Of a stretch of 64,000 nt of DNA, positions 23,311 through 36,565 are shown piece by piece (within the stretch, counting starts at the first letter, position 1; each line of letters starts with the position of its first letter). The position numbers were made by a program, and so were the translations under genes. The stretch lies in the NCBI GenBank assembly GCA_020746105.1, contig CM036626.1, positions 21,813,001 to 21,877,000 of the forward strand, read 5' to 3'. Under the pieces are notes generated by a model that was not told the origin of the DNA, did not search any database, and saw nothing but the letters and a program-made list of their open reading frames with translations. This DNA is from Trogon surrucura (taxonomy: Eukaryota; Chordata; Aves; Trogoniformes; Trogonidae).

Positions 23311-25655
23311 CACACCACAGGTGTGTGAGTCCCTGGTTGTGTCACACAGGAATGCCTTGAAAGCACAAAAGAAATCCCTTTTTTTTCAGTCTGCTTCAGT
23401 GTTTTTAGGCCGATGTAAATCCATGGAAAAATAAAATCTTAGAGTTTTACAGGGCAGCATGGAAACTTCCATGAAAAGCTGTTGCAGTTAGCGTCTGAAG
23501 GAGCCAGCAATAATATTTAAACTTTCCCTTGAGCTGTTCTGAGACAGACACGATGAGTAAAATCACTCTGGGCATTTCATAATAAACCGATGCCGACTGA
23601 GTTGGAGCTGACCTAAGGGCAGCACGAAATGTCAGTGACTGTCTGACAGGCAGCTCGCGAGAGGAGGCAGCAGAACCCGCCACAGCCCTGACCCGAGACA
23701 GGGACACAAATTCAAATAACAAGCCATCGATGAACTAACCTTTGCTGGTCCTGGTCTTCTGCCACAGCAGATGCTTGTTGGCGTTAGCCGTTGGTCTGGC
23801 ACATGCAGGTACCTCCCTTTTGGACACTGATGCTGATCCAGTCAACGTTGTGAAAATCATGAGGAATCTCACAAGCTCAAAGTTATTCCAATATAAAAAC
23901 TACGGAACTGATGAGCTGCGCACAGTTAGATTGTTAAGTCTGTGATGTTTCTCATACCATTCACTCATCTCCAACAGTTTATCCTTTTGCCAGATTTTTT
24001 AGTTTAGAGTCTCAGTTTGACTGCTTGGTTCTCAGCCTGGGTGCAATTCCTCTTTTTCCCCTCCAAAAAAAAAGAAAGCTTAACAAAATTAATTCAGCTA
24101 CTTCTAGAAAAGCAAGAGGTTTCTTACTGCACCACAGCGAAGGCTCTTGCCGCCCCTCGTGCTGCCGTGCGTGTGACCGACGGTGCGCCCACCTCTTCGC
24201 TTTACTGGGGTGAACTATGAGCAGGCAACTCCCGCTCCCAGAGCCTCTTTACACCTGCATGTATTTACTATCAGTGAAACTAAACAAGGAGAGAAAGAGC
24301 AATTTATAACCAGAGCACCTGAAGAAAAAGCAGCTCCAGGCACCTGGTGGTACTCGCGGTGCAGAAGCGACTCTCCTCTCTGTGCGCTGAGAAACGCGCA
24401 TCGGTAACCCAGCCTGCAGAGAAAACTCTCCATTCAGCTTCATCTGCAAAATCAGGATACTGGAACTCGTATGATATTTGCCCTTCTTTAATTTGCAATT
24501 TAATCAGACATCTCTGCTGATTAATTATTTATGAATGAATAAGCAGCAGCAAATACATTCACGCGCTGACGCGTGACCTAACTGTGAAGTCCGATAATTG
24601 CCGTGGATGTCCCCTGGCTTTTACGGCTGCCGTCTACTTGCAGGAAAAAACCCTTCCATACGTCGTTCCATTTATTAACCGCAGGTCCTGGGTGGCACTT
24701 CTGCTCTTGCAAGGGCTCCCACCCCCAGGGGCACCCCTCAACCAGGGATCGCTGGCTCCCGCTGGCCCCCTCAGGGGAAAGCGAGGGGAATCACCTCGAC
24801 TCTCGGAGGCTGTGGCAAGAGGCTGGAAACTTTTTAAGGGCCCCACCAACAGGCGCTCGTTCCTGCCGATTTGTGCATCATCCAGGCAACTGGATGAGCA
24901 AGAGCCTTCGTCACAACTTTTCCCATCAAAACCCCAGCTGGGTCACCTCCAAACAAAGCCTCCCAGTACAAATTCCCATACAGTCCCGGAATCATCCCTT
25001 TTCTCCTCCGGTCACACGTTCTCTGGGACTCCCAGAAATCACTTAACAGGCGAAACCAGCTCGTCGTGACGGCCAGCCGTTGAGCATAGCGAGCTCGTGC
25101 ACTGTTATTTCTTTCTGCATTACTAGCTTTCCCACGGGCAAACCCCAAGCTGCGCGGCTGCTCCCGCCGTCGCGGCCCTCTGCGGTACTCGCTGCCAGAG
25201 GATGCTCTGCTTGTAACTACTGAAGCAGAAAGAAAGAAAGAAAAAAAATGGTATTAATTAAAAATCTATTGGAAGCATAAATCAGTGGAAGTTCAGCGTG
25301 GCAGATGGTCACCGAGGTCGTGCCCAAGTTTTCTTGTTCCATAAATAATTTCACCATAAATTTGCACCTGCTAAACTGTGTTTCCTCCTCTGCATGAATA
25401 TCACGTAAGAAAAACTGCATTTTTAACCCAAGCCAGTTTTCTTCATATTGCTTTGACGATTTCATGATTAGTTTTTGCTCCGATCAATGCCATCTATGTC
25501 ATTTGAAATGAATTCACAACTAATTTTGGGCTGATTAAAAACTGGTTTGGGGTGAAGCTATTGTTTGCTAGAGAGACCCAAGCCCAGAAAACCCACGTGG
25601 GTTTTTTTGCTAACACTTATTCAGTAAGTAGGTGAAGACGGGGAAATAGGAAAGC
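23311..25655. other. Intergenic, part 2
   Basis: Nothing genic recognised. It includes the (GAAA)n run at about 25230-25246 and the AT-rich candidate element at 25245-25560. Confidence 0.7.
25245..25560. promoter_or_regulatory. Candidate conserved noncoding element
   Basis: AT-rich unique block with many homeodomain-type cores (TTAATTA, TAAATAATT, ATTTGCACC, TGATTAG, CAACTAATTTT) packed into about 300 bp and no repeats. This is the usual look of a developmental enhancer. Inference only. Confidence 0.3.
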
Positions 25656-25659
25656 TGGG

Positions 25660-25800
25660 GAGGGACTTTATCAGGGAGTGTAGGGATAGGACAGGGGTGC
25701 AACAGTTCAGGTGGGAGGCGTCTCCGCCCAGGGCAGAGGCTTGGAACGGGATGATCTCTAAGGTCCCTTCCAACCCAAACCGTTCCGTTACCCTACGACG
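25660..25800 (+). mobile_element. CR1 LINE, truncated 3' end
   Basis: Reads 'tgggaggcgtctccgcccag', 'ggcagaggcttggaacggga', 'tgatctctaaggtcccttcc', then a decayed ATTCTATG tail. Typical CR1 3' end. Confidence 0.88.
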
Positions 25801-26099
25801 TACTTGAAACTGGCCCTAACTGGTGCCAGGGTCCCTGCAGATGCTGGGGACAACAGAAATGAGGACGAACTGGGGGGTTTCAGCCAGTCCATTAGCCCCA
25901 GCTCTAGAGGAGACGAGCTACCATCGTGACGTGGAGAATTCCTGCACCATGTTTTGCAGCAAACCCGTTGGTGCTGTTGCTGGCCCCTGGGGCTTCGCTG
26001 AGGGCTGGAGGGCTGCAGGGGCCGGTCTCCCACCACCCCACATCACGGCCACAGGCCTGAACTTCCCACAGCGAAAATAAGACTGTCGTCGAGTACAAA

Positions 26100-26350
26100 T
26101 CCCCAGCCTGTGCCATCTTTTATAAAGAAATGGGGTCTACTTTCATATTTGCAACGAGACATAAACAGCTCGTGCTTCCGACAGCTTGGCCTTTCATCCT
26201 GGCTAATTTGCACATTTGTATTTTGAATAAAACAGCGCCCGGCCTCGGTAATGAGATTTTCTGCCCACCAGACATCCTGCACGCTCAGTGGCTGACATGT
26301 TTTCTAGGTTGCATAATTTATTGTGGCTAATCAGCCTCACTACTGGGCGC
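26100..26350. promoter_or_regulatory. Candidate conserved noncoding element
   Basis: Unique block with words such as GGCTAATTTGCACATTTG, GGTAATGAGATTTT, CATAATTTATTGTGG and GGCTAATCAGCC. No coding or repeat resemblance. Possible enhancer by texture only. Confidence 0.3.
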
Positions 26351-27263
26351 TCCTTTGTTCATCCATCAGCTCACTGGTGGTAGTCGGGAAATCTTTGCTA
26401 TAAAACACTTCGCTACGGGACTGAAAGTCTCTTCCGGAGAAGCGAGCTGCTAAGACATAAAAAATGGGAAAGCACGTTCCTCCTGCTCAGTGATACTTAC
26501 TGATGTTTTCTTCTTCCATATAACTTGCAGAAAGAAACGGTGCATTTGACCGGCTTTCTGGAAACCTCATCTCTCTAAGCTGCTCCAGAAAAAGCCGGCA
26601 GTCCCTCTCCTGCCCCTCTCCCGACCTTGGGGTTTCCAGCCCATGCTCTGGTTTAAGCCCCTCGGCTCATCCCGTGGGGATTTGAGGGGATTTGCCGAAT
26701 TGGGGAACTCTTCAGATGGTCCCAGCCAATGCTGCTGATTCCCAGGGCTCTCCTTGGCTTAGCAGCACGCAGCAAGATTCATGTTCTCTTCCAGTGCCCA
26801 CGCCGGCAGTGACCAACGTAGTGAAGAACTGCAGGTGAGTAACTGCAAAACAGACCCAAAGCCAAATTACCTGGAGCCTGGTAAACAATATTGCTCACTG
26901 TCCTGCTTTCGAAGGGAAAAGCAATTAGGGTGACTCTATTCTTTTTACTAATAAAATTTCATTTGGAGCACATCGCAGCTCTCTGGCCAACGTCTAAGGG
27001 GATGAAGGCAGCGGGACAGCAGGCAGCGGAAGGCAAATGGCAAGAAGCTGGCTGGAGTCAGCGTGGGGAGGTGGGGGAAGCTGGAGTCCCTTGCGCATGG
27101 ATGGATTTGCGCTGCTGGGCGGCAGGAGACACCCCACGGCCCCTGTTCTGACCCGGGAAGGCTCTGAGAGTCACATCGCCCGCGCAGAGGCTGGTCACCC
27201 ACTCTCTGCGGGCCGTGTGTTTGCCTTCTGGTTCTCATGGGCTGCAAGTCCAAAGGAGACATT

Positions 27264-27365
27264 TCACAGAATCACAGAATTGTTGAGGCTGGAAAAGCCC
27301 TCCGAGATCATCAAGTCCAGCCCATGACCCAACACCATCACATCGGCCAGACCACAGCACCAAGC
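27264..27365 (-). mobile_element. CR1 LINE, short inverted fragment
   Basis: 'cacagaatcacagaattgtt', 'gaggctggaaaagccctccg', 'agatcatcaagtccagccca', 'tgacccaacaccatcacat'. About 100 bp of the CR1 3' end. Confidence 0.92.
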
Positions 27366-30268
27366 GCTGCATTTCGACAAGCCTCGCAGAGACGCATCTC
27401 AAGAGCCCGTTCCGTTAAGGAACAGAGAAAATGGGAGCAGGGCAGCGTGACATTTGTTCATTTACAATACGTCTTACCGAGCAGAAGGGACTTATTTCCC
27501 CAGGGTCGCAGCCCGCGCACACCAAGCGCGGCACAATTTCTCCGCGGCACAAAAGCCATTCTCCTCCCTGTAACAATTTCTGCAACGGCCTCGCTTTCTC
27601 TTTCTTCCAGAGGAAAAATCCTATCAAAGGGAACCAGCGCTGTAGGAACCAAACTCTGAATTGGATAGTGCTTTGTGCAGAGACCATAGGTTGTCATTTG
27701 AAAATATTTTCTCTGTTATCTTCAATCTTCTAATCCCCCTTCAAATGCTATTCCTATAAAATTACATTTGTCTCATTCTACAGACGATTTGGAGATTACT
27801 CTACAGCTTTCACTAAGCAATTATAAAAATTAAAACTCTCAAAACACCCAGATCTTCTAGTTTATCTGTATTTGTCAGCTAATAAAAACAATTAAAAAAA
27901 AGTCTGACTAGACAGCAATTTGGAAATAATCCCAGAACATAAAGGAGACTTTAAAAAAAAAAAAAAGTATCAAAACATAATATTCGCAGAAATACGTAGA
28001 GTAGAAATAAATTATGAAGAGAAACTGGTGGGTGGATGTAAGTTTTAAGCATCTGCTTCCAAAGGAGAGAGGCTTTCAGGGCATTCACCTGGGATTCACA
28101 CCGTGATAGCTCCCGTCCCAGCTCCGCCGCGTCTCCCGTCGCTCTGCTCGGTGCTGTCAGCTCACCGTGACACCAGCCTCTGCCGAGAAAGGGAGTGACA
28201 GCGGTTGGCTGCACACAGGGACACTGTAAAGGTAAACTAATCAGCTCTATCTTAATTTAACAGGGCAGCATTGGCTCTCAGTCCTCCACAATCCAAACAT
28301 TTTTCTATGAGGCTGTTTTGCAAAGGAAAAGCTTCACGTGGGAGCACAGAAAAACTGTCGTGCGCTGATGAGCAATGTCCCCAGAAATCAACATTCATGG
28401 GCATGGAATGGACAGCTGGAGACAGACAGCAGAAAGTAATATTTGGAGCAAATCGTCAAAAAGAAGAAAAAAGGCAGGTGTCATTCCTCACTGAGAAAAA
28501 GAATTCAGTATGACAAGTTTTCAATACAAACACTTGGGTTGAAATCAGGGCAATTCTTGTAAAGCTCTAAGAAAACACGGCATGAAAGAGCCTGAATGAA
28601 GTAAAATCCATTTCAAAAACAAAATTCAAGATTCAGAAGCTGTGTTTTTCCTTTTATCCTCATTCAACTAAGTATATTTAACACAGATGAGTTTAAAGGA
28701 ACATGTGCAAGAGCCCATTCTTCTCCAAAGGCCAGAAGTTGACTGAAACATTAAACTCTGGCCGGTGTAAGCAGACAGTTCTGCTCTGGAGGGCCCCAAT
28801 CTGCCTCCCAAGCCCAGCTCCAGGAGAGGACGAGCTGCAGCGGGCAGGAGGGTGCCCGGCTCCCTCACCTCACCTCACGCACCCACCCCGAGCCCTCCGG
28901 GCAGAGTGGTTTGGACAAATTATTGCTGACGAGCCCGGCGTAAGGCTCACATAGGGTTTGACGCCAATGGTAAAAACCAAAAAGCCTTGTACACCGACAA
29001 CGGAAACACCAGGTAATTACTTAATTGGCCCCACAGTTCCCACCCTGGCGCGGAAGCCGGCAGCACTCAGGCTAACAGCAGAAGTCCATTAGTAACGCCA
29101 GCAGCTGTCACCTCCAGAGCAGCAGAGCCCCGGAGCGGCGTTTGGCAACCCGAGAGACACGCTGGGTCCCTCCAGCCACGGCCAAGGGAAGGCAAGAGCT
29201 CAGGGGAGAGCATTGGCTGCACAGAGCAATGCAGCCCTGCTTCCCCAGCCCTGCCCACACCCGGCAGCACCGGGGTCCTGGCTCTGGCCCCCCGGGACAG
29301 GAGGAGCTCCAGGGGAAGGTCTGTCACATCACACAGGTTTGTGGAGCCATCGTCTGGAAGAAGTCCCAGCGGTGGGTACGTACACATCGCTCTGCCTTCA
29401 GCTTCTTGTGAGAAGAAGCTCGTCTTCAAAAAAGATCCCAAAATCCTGAGGCTGGGGAATCCCTGCTGGCACCCGGAGCCTTTCTGCCCCAGACACGTGA
29501 AGTTACATCAGCCTAAACGGAGACACAGACCCAAAATGTCTAGAACTGAGAGGTCCATGAAGGAAAACAAGAACAAAAGTCAAGCAAGACAAGTGAGCAA
29601 ACAAAGAAGTCAGAAAGATGCTGCAGGGAAGCACTGCCAGAATGGGAAAGTACGGCTTGAGTGAAATAGTGTCTCGAGGCCGGTTTAGCTGTCAGGTCCT
29701 TAAAACATTTGCTTGCACTTTTCATCAGACAAATCAACCATCACACCATTTTCCGGGAGCTTGCCAGTACGCATCCAAACCACAGAGATGCAAGTCCTGG
29801 GCTCTGCTGCTGCTCCTGCTGCCAGCCAGCACTGGGCAGGGCGGTCCCCCACCACTGGCACCGGGCACGGCACAGCTAACTCACCTGCCAGCACTGCTCA
29901 TCACTAACCTCCGCTTTCAAACGCAGATAATTGTCCCAGCCCGGTCAGCTTTGGCAGCAAGGAAGCCCCCCCAAGCCGGGCAGGCAGCGGCAGGGCTGGG
30001 CTCCGTCGCTCTCAGCTCATTTCAGAAATGCAGCGGGGCAGGAGGAGCGCGTTCGTCAGCCGGATCCAAAGCTATTAGTAAACACTGTGAGGGAATGGGC
30101 TGCTGAGCGGGAGGTTTGTCCCCAAAAGACCTATGAACAATATATAACTTTTTACAGGAAACAATCATTTATATAATTCCCTTGAACTTCTGTTACCACG
30201 CCAGGGGAGAAGGGAGAAGGGAAGGCATTAGTCATGCACTAGCAGATGTTTCAACTTATGTAAGACTT

Positions 30269-30298
30269 TTTTTTTTTATATATATATATATATATATA
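30269..30298 (+). repeat. T-run and (TA)n microsatellite
   Basis: A run of about nine T followed by about eleven TA units. Confidence 0.95.
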
Positions 30299-31259
30299 CG
30301 AGATTTTTTGGGCTGGGGTAAGTTTTGCTCCAGTTATGGAGCTTCATTTCCAAGATGCAAACCTCGTTGACTTTGTAGCATCAAGTACTCCCTAAGTCTC
30401 CGAAAGATTCCTGGTCTAGAGCAATACTGGTTTACCTGCAGCACTTGCCCTGGTCTCAACACGAGATGTATTTAAAAATCAGCAAATTCCATTTCCCACG
30501 CTTTTTGCTCCCTTGAAACACGTGAACCATAATGCTGCCACAGCTGCCACCTTCCACCCGCTGTGAGCACAGCGACGCTGGGACGCGACGGGGGCGCAGC
30601 GCGGTTTGACCCCCCTGAGCAGTGAGCACAGGAAGGCTCCCAGCGCCGACAGCTCGGCAGTGGTTACAGGAGACGAGTAACGCTGCAAGCCCTAAGGCCG
30701 GCTAAAACCCGTTCTCCAATGTTCCTGCAGAGAGCGAGCCTGTAGGTGTATATTAAGGGGGAAAAAAAAAAAAAGTTAACAAAACAGTTGGGGAAATGCT
30801 CTTCCTTTTCCCTCTGCTGGAGCGGCCAGCGCGGGCGCAGGACACGGCACAGCTGCCCCGGGCAGGCTCAGAGAGGGCTGCGAGGTCTCCAGCATCCCGG
30901 GCACGTTGGCTCTGCAGAACCCCTCCGGCCTTGCAGACATCCGTGGGGAGAAGGATCTCATCAAAGAAAAACATTAAAATTAAAACTAAAATCAGAACAC
31001 ACCAAAACCCGGCACATACCGCGGCGGCACCAGCTGGTGACCAGCTATCGCCCGGCAGGCACAGGGGGATTTACATTTTTTTTAAAAAAATGCTATCCCA
31101 GTTTCAAGAATCAGTCTCATCCTCCTCTATCTGCAGGAAACTGAGCACGTGCTCGTGGGGAATGTCCCCAAACACAGGGGCTCGGGAAGGACTCGGTGCC
31201 TGACATGGGCTGCGCTGACCCCGGCCACGCCGCCGAGACGGAGGAGGAACTCACTAACG

Positions 31260-31350
31260 GGCCCGAGCTGGATGCTGTCCAGCCACAGGTGATTAGGGTG
31301 CAATTAATATATACCCTTAGAAATTAATATCCACCCTTATCAGCAAAGCC
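31260..31350. promoter_or_regulatory. Candidate conserved noncoding element
   Basis: Short block with CAGGTGATTAGGGTGCAATTAA and repeated 'aaattaatat...acccttat' words; two copies of 'attaatat(at)accctta' in 35 bp. May be regulatory; texture only. Confidence 0.2.
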
Positions 31351-34300
31351 AAGGCAATAGAGCATCTGCCAACTGCGCTGCGAGAGAGGCCGCATGGGGA
31401 CAGCGATGCCACCGCGGGTGTCAGGCAGAGCACAGCACAGCGCTGCACCTCTGTTGGAAACGTGGATGGAAAATCTTTACCTCATTTGCTAAAAGCACTT
31501 TAATGTCTTTACACGGGGGAAAAATATAATAAAATATATTATTAATTTAGATTATTTAATGCAGTCAGCAAGACTGAAAGCACTTGCTGAACTCCAAGCC
31601 CAGGTTCAAAGCATTAATCACTCTAAATTCTGCCACCATTTCCTTTATATTTCATTTCTATGTCCTTTTTTCATTCATTAGCTATGAGCACGACAAGGGA
31701 AAGGCTGCCGAGGTGCATCTTTACAGCACATTGAGTGAATGGGTGTTGGATCCATCTAAGTATTGAATTATTGGATCCACCTAAATAAAGGGCAAATTAC
31801 CCGCCGAGCATTTCTTGACAATTAATTACCTGGGAGATGATCGGAGGAGGCCAAGGTTTCATTTCAGCTCTTCAGAGAGGTCTCACGTCAACCTACCAGG
31901 TCCTGGGCGAGGCCGAGCCGTGTGGTTGGGCGCTGCCGTGCTCAGCACCGGCGCGACCTCGCGGGGAGCACCCGCAGCGGTGCCGAGCAGGGCTGCGCCA
32001 CTTCTCTTCGCCAGTGAGGAACGGGGCCGGGCGGTTCAGTGCTTTCCACCCAGCCCTTTGTCTTCCGGTTTGCGCTTAAACAGCTTTTCCTTAGAAAAAG
32101 TTACCTGCCCACCAAGAAGTGTGACTGGGGAATGCCGAGATCTCTGTGCGTCGCGGCAGCTTCCCCCTTGGGGCCGGGCACTCCATATCCCCTCGCAAAT
32201 CGCTCTCCCCCCGATATCACACGTGTGCCGTTAGCTCAGTGTGATGAGCACCATTCCCCCCCTGCCCAGTATTTGGTAACTTTTCTCCTGGTCTAAAACA
32301 CGCTGTGCCGGAGAGCGCTGAGGACTGCGCCGGGCCCGTCTCGACTGTGGCGGGTGCTGGCAGGTCCCACCGAGCCTGGGGAGAGGTCGGGCTCCCCGAC
32401 AGCACCGACCCCATCCCTCGCTGCAAAAAGGTCCTGGGAGGCACAGCTGGAAGCAGAACAGCCTCACCGGGTGGGCTCCTCGGGGTGCTGGAGCAGCCGC
32501 CCTGCCTGCGGACACTGGGGGGGCTGGGGGGTGAATGCCAAGAGCATCAGTCGCAGGAACATCTGGCCAAAGGCAGGAGATGCTCCTGGGCACAAATTCT
32601 GCATTTATTCTACCGTGTAATTGGAATCTCCTGCTCCTTTCATCAGACCTACAAACAACAACGCTGTTTACTGCGGATGATCCTATCCTAAAAGGTAAGG
32701 ACACAATAATGAGGCAAACATAAAAGAAAGTAAAACAGCAGAAGATCAAAACCGCTCCCGAGGCAGCCTGGCTGCCCCGCAGGCTCCTGAGCCGCCCTGC
32801 TCTTGTCCCCGCGAGAACTCAGCATCTTCAAACCAGTCGCGATGAGCTCGTACCCACCACATCCCAGCGTAACCGAGATCTTATTCCTCGATGCTCTTGT
32901 GCTGAACAGGCAACCACAAACACCTCACAGAAGCGCTCTGTGATCACCAGCACCTCTAACGCCTTGCACCTCTCCAGCTCAAGACAACTCACGCTACCGA
33001 GAACTGTCCCTGCCACCAGTACGGGAGGTGCTGCCGGGTCGGGGGGGCAGGGACCCCCAGGCAGGTGAGGGGTGACAATGCCAGCCCCTCTGCCAGGACA
33101 GGCACCACGTCCACGTGCCGCTTTGTTAGCCGTGCAGAGAGATGCTTTAATTCCTGCTGCCGTTTGCCACCCCGGGCAGGTCTGCTTTAGCTCGAGAAAA
33201 GTCGGTGCTTTCACAAGGAAACACCATCTGTTGGAAAGAAGAAAAGAAAAGAGCCCTCGAGGAGGAATCGATGGGAGCTGCCTTCCCAGTCCATATTGTC
33301 TAAAAAACAAACGGGGCCCAGTGCAAATCAAAGGCGCTGCCACGTGTGCTCCGTGACGCGCTGCCTTTGCTCCTGCTCAGCCAAGCAGCGAGCCCTGGCC
33401 CCGCTTCCCATTATTGCTCAAGAGTAATGTCATCGAATTTTTTGTGGAAAAAAATACTGCAGCAGAGATGATACACGATGATGCACGTATCTCACAACAG
33501 ACAGGCTGCTCCAGTTAGAGCAATGTATTTTAAAAAGAAAAAATGTATTAAGTTCTCCCAGATCAACTTCAATCCTCCATTGACACCATTGTTTGAGGTA
33601 GTTTCACTGAAAATGCATCAAATTTCCAGCTTTGGGGACAAGGACAGCGAGTTTCAGCTGTAATAACTGTTTTGGATAAGATTTGCAGTCAAACTTGAAG
33701 GAAAATTATCTAGAAATTGTTTGCTATCATGCTTCTTGTATCTCACTTGCTTCTAACAAAATACCCAAATCTCAGTATTAAGAAATGATGAGAAAAAAAA
33801 AAAAAAGCTCTGGAGCAAGTTTAGTTCTTGTGCAATGCAATAACTGTCCCTGGCATGAGGACAAAACCACACTGCAGAATACTTGGAAATAGCCAGACTG
33901 GATATTTTTATTAAAAAATCATAGTTTTGCATGCAAAGCCCTGGGTAGGCCCAGCAACAAGGCTTTGCCCCGCTCCAGGGTAAGTAGCGAGGGAGTAAAC
34001 CACGTTAAAGGCACACAGGGACTCTGAGTACAAAGAGCCAAGTGGTATTTAGCACCCAAACACTGGGGTTTGCCTCCAGTTTCCTCCCCCCTTTTCTTCT
34101 CTAGCAGGAAACTCGGTGGAGAAAATTCCCTCACAGCACTTCCGTGCAGATCTCAGTACTGGGAACCTCTGACGGGTTCTACACCAGGGCGCAGACGAAA
34201 GCGTCCGCCTCAAACACCAGCTCCAGCTCATCTGTAAAGTGAGCCTTGATCTCAAGCCTTGTCTTCCTCAGAGAAAAGCGTCACCGGCTTCAGTCAAGAG

Positions 34301-35040
34301 AAAGATTGAAGGACGTGTTCCCAAAAATACAGCGAATTCCTCCCTAATGGTCCCTGGTGACTCAACCCAACTTCAGGTTTGGAAACGCCATCTGGAAACC
34401 ACGCGGTGGCTCCCAAGGGACCAACTCCCACAGGTACCGACGCCCTTCGCGGGGCCACAGGACCCTCCTGGGTTGCGAAGTGTTGGGAGAAGAGACAGAA
34501 GAACACAAGCAGCAGAGCTCATCCCCACACGCGCCCGGGAACAACCTTGCTCTGGGGTTCTGCTCCTCGCGCTCGCAAACCACCAGCAGACCCTGTGGGC
34601 GAGGGAGGGGTTTCTCGTGCCTGCTCCCCCCCCTACTTGCTGGGGGGCCAGGGCAGGGGCAGCCGTGGTGCTGGGGCTCAGCCACAGACCAGAGGAGAGG
34701 GCAAAAATGCTTCAGGTGGTGCCTGGTTTGGATTCCCACCTCTCCAAGCACTGTGTCGGGCTGTCCTTCATTCTGCTCCAGCTTCCCTCTTCTGGCTTCG
34801 TCACCCCCCGTAGAGACCTGGCCACGTCCTTCGGGTGCCCCTATGCCAGTCTGAGCTGTTAGCACTGAAACCTCCCTCCCTCCTTCCCCGGACTCAGCAC
34901 AGCTTTGGCAGAAATCTTTCTTCTTTTTTTCTTGAGTGCCAAGAACGGAAGACATAGCTACGTGATCTTTACCTCCACCACCCTTTTTTATTGCGTGGCT
35001 CATCTCCAAAGGCCCAAGACATCCTCCAGCAAGAGAATCA

Positions 35041-35068
35041 TCATAGAATCAATCATAGAATCATAGAG
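35041..35068 (-). repeat. CR1 tail-like (TCATAGAA)n scrap
   Basis: 'tcatagaatcaatcatagaa' then 'tcatagag': three copies of the inverted CR1 terminal unit with no CR1 body after them. Confidence 0.5.
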
Positions 35069-36193
35069 GCACCAGCAAGACTCACCACGCAGCCCCCTCA
35101 GATCCCACCATCACTTCCAAGCCCCAGGAGCTCCAGGGAGAGCTGCTGCTCGATTCCCAGATCAGGAGGGGCAGCGGGGGTCCCCAAAGCGCCCTGCTCC
35201 CTGCCTGCACCAAACTGGAACAGAGCAGCTCGGCGCACCCTGAACTGGTCCAGCGCCTGCGTCTGCTTCCAGGGCACCCCGGGCACCCTCACACTGTGGG
35301 TTTGATGTAGGTTTGTCCTGATGGACTTCACCATCCCCGACCTGGGACGCTCACATGGCGTGAGGAGCGCAGGAGCCCTGTGAGTAATCTCTCTGACACA
35401 CCAGACTAGGAAGTACTCACACTTATTTGGGTGTTATTTTTACCTTTGGAGGGAAATCAACATATCTGTAAGTGTGGAGCAGTGCAGAAAATTAATTTAA
35501 GTGCAAATGCTACCTTTGCCCCACAAAAAATTAATACACGCAATTTATCGTTTTTACTTAATGATTATTACCACTTCAGCCGGGTGGAGAGAAATGACAC
35601 AGGTCTTAATTTGCAGAAAACAAGCAGAAATAAGCTCAGATGCTGCCGCTTGGCCTTTTAGATGTGTATCTCCTGTTTTACCAGGGGGCAGGTGTCCAAG
35701 GGGCCCGTGCAGACGCCCGACCAGCACATGGTGATCCCTGCGTGCCCACAGGTTTGCCGCAGCTCGGGACACGTAGTCCTGCTCCAACAGCCTCGGCATG
35801 AGCCCCCCCTGCCCCAAACCCACCTCTGCCTGGAGCTCTGCCCCGTGACGAGCACAAAGCGCTCCGAAACAACGTCCCAAACAAGGTACCTGCGCTCCTG
35901 ACCCAGGAAAGAGGCTGCTACTCGAGCTGAGCAACAAACACTCGGCATCACACATTATTTTTGCAAGAGACTGACCGCAGCTGCATCTTCACACGGATCA
36001 GAAAACAAACTTCCACGCTCAGGAGCACGATCCAGCTGCCAACCACAGGGTTCTCAGCATCCTCCTCCGGACTTGGAAGCGAAGGGAACATCCCGGTTCC
36101 ATCCAGAGACCGGGAGAGAGGAAAGAGGAGCTGGACAAAACGGTTTCGCTCCGGAATCGCTCCCGAATCCCGATGCGATCGCTCCAACGCTGG

Positions 36194-36296
36194 CCGGGCT
36201 CGGTCCGTCGCCCGACGCACGGGGTCTGTTGCCATCTACCGGTGGCACCTACCGATGGCACCAGACCCCGCGCGTCGGGCTACGAAGCGAACCCGG
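36194..36296. repeat. Long imperfect inverted repeat (43-bp arms)
   Basis: The left arm 36194-36236 and the right arm 36254-36296 are reverse complements at 37 of 43 positions with no gaps; the spacer is 17 bp (36237-36253). Shared core: GCCCGACGC and CGGGGTCTG. The arms are CpG-rich, unlike the AT-rich blocks around. It would form a strong hairpin in RNA or single-stranded DNA. Not recognised as a known repeat, tRNA or microRNA. Confidence 0.9.
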
Positions 36297-36400
36297 CCCC
36301 CCAGGGCTTTTTTCCCGGTTGGTGCAAAGGGAGAGGAGGGTTCAGGCAGCCTAGAGCCAGCTCTGCGCTCCCCCGCTCCGACCCTGAGCCCAGGGCCCTG

Positions 36401-36426
36401 CTAATTAGGTAATTAGCTAATTAGCT
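36401..36426. repeat. AATTAG/CTAATT palindromic cluster
   Basis: 'gctaattaggtaattagcta' then 'attagctc': three TAATTA-type cores in 26 bp, partly self-complementary. These could be homeodomain sites; function inferred only. Confidence 0.5.
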
Positions 36427-36565
36427 CTCTGAGGGTGTAGGTGGAGTCGCCCACCTGCGGCTGAGGCAGCTCCCTCTCCCCGTTAAGGGAAATACCAAGG
36501 CTGAAACCTCTCTGGCTCTGCTCCTGCTGCTGCCACCCGTCAGGGATGGAGCGAAGAGGCTGGGG

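Larger units (their letters stand above)
27370..36190. other. Intergenic, part 3
   Basis: 8.8 kb of mostly unique sequence with A-runs at 27950-27966 and 33787-33806, a (TA)n run at 30.28 kb and candidate element 31260-31350. Open frames in the GC-rich parts (29.1-29.4, 32.3-32.7, 34.3-34.9 kb) occur on both strands with no domain, splice pattern or family match. No gene called. Confidence 0.7.

Noticed and set aside
34239-35009. Frames of 144-215 codons on both strands
   Set aside because: All six-frame openness in a GC-rich intergenic block; no conserved motif, no splice pattern, no start context of note.
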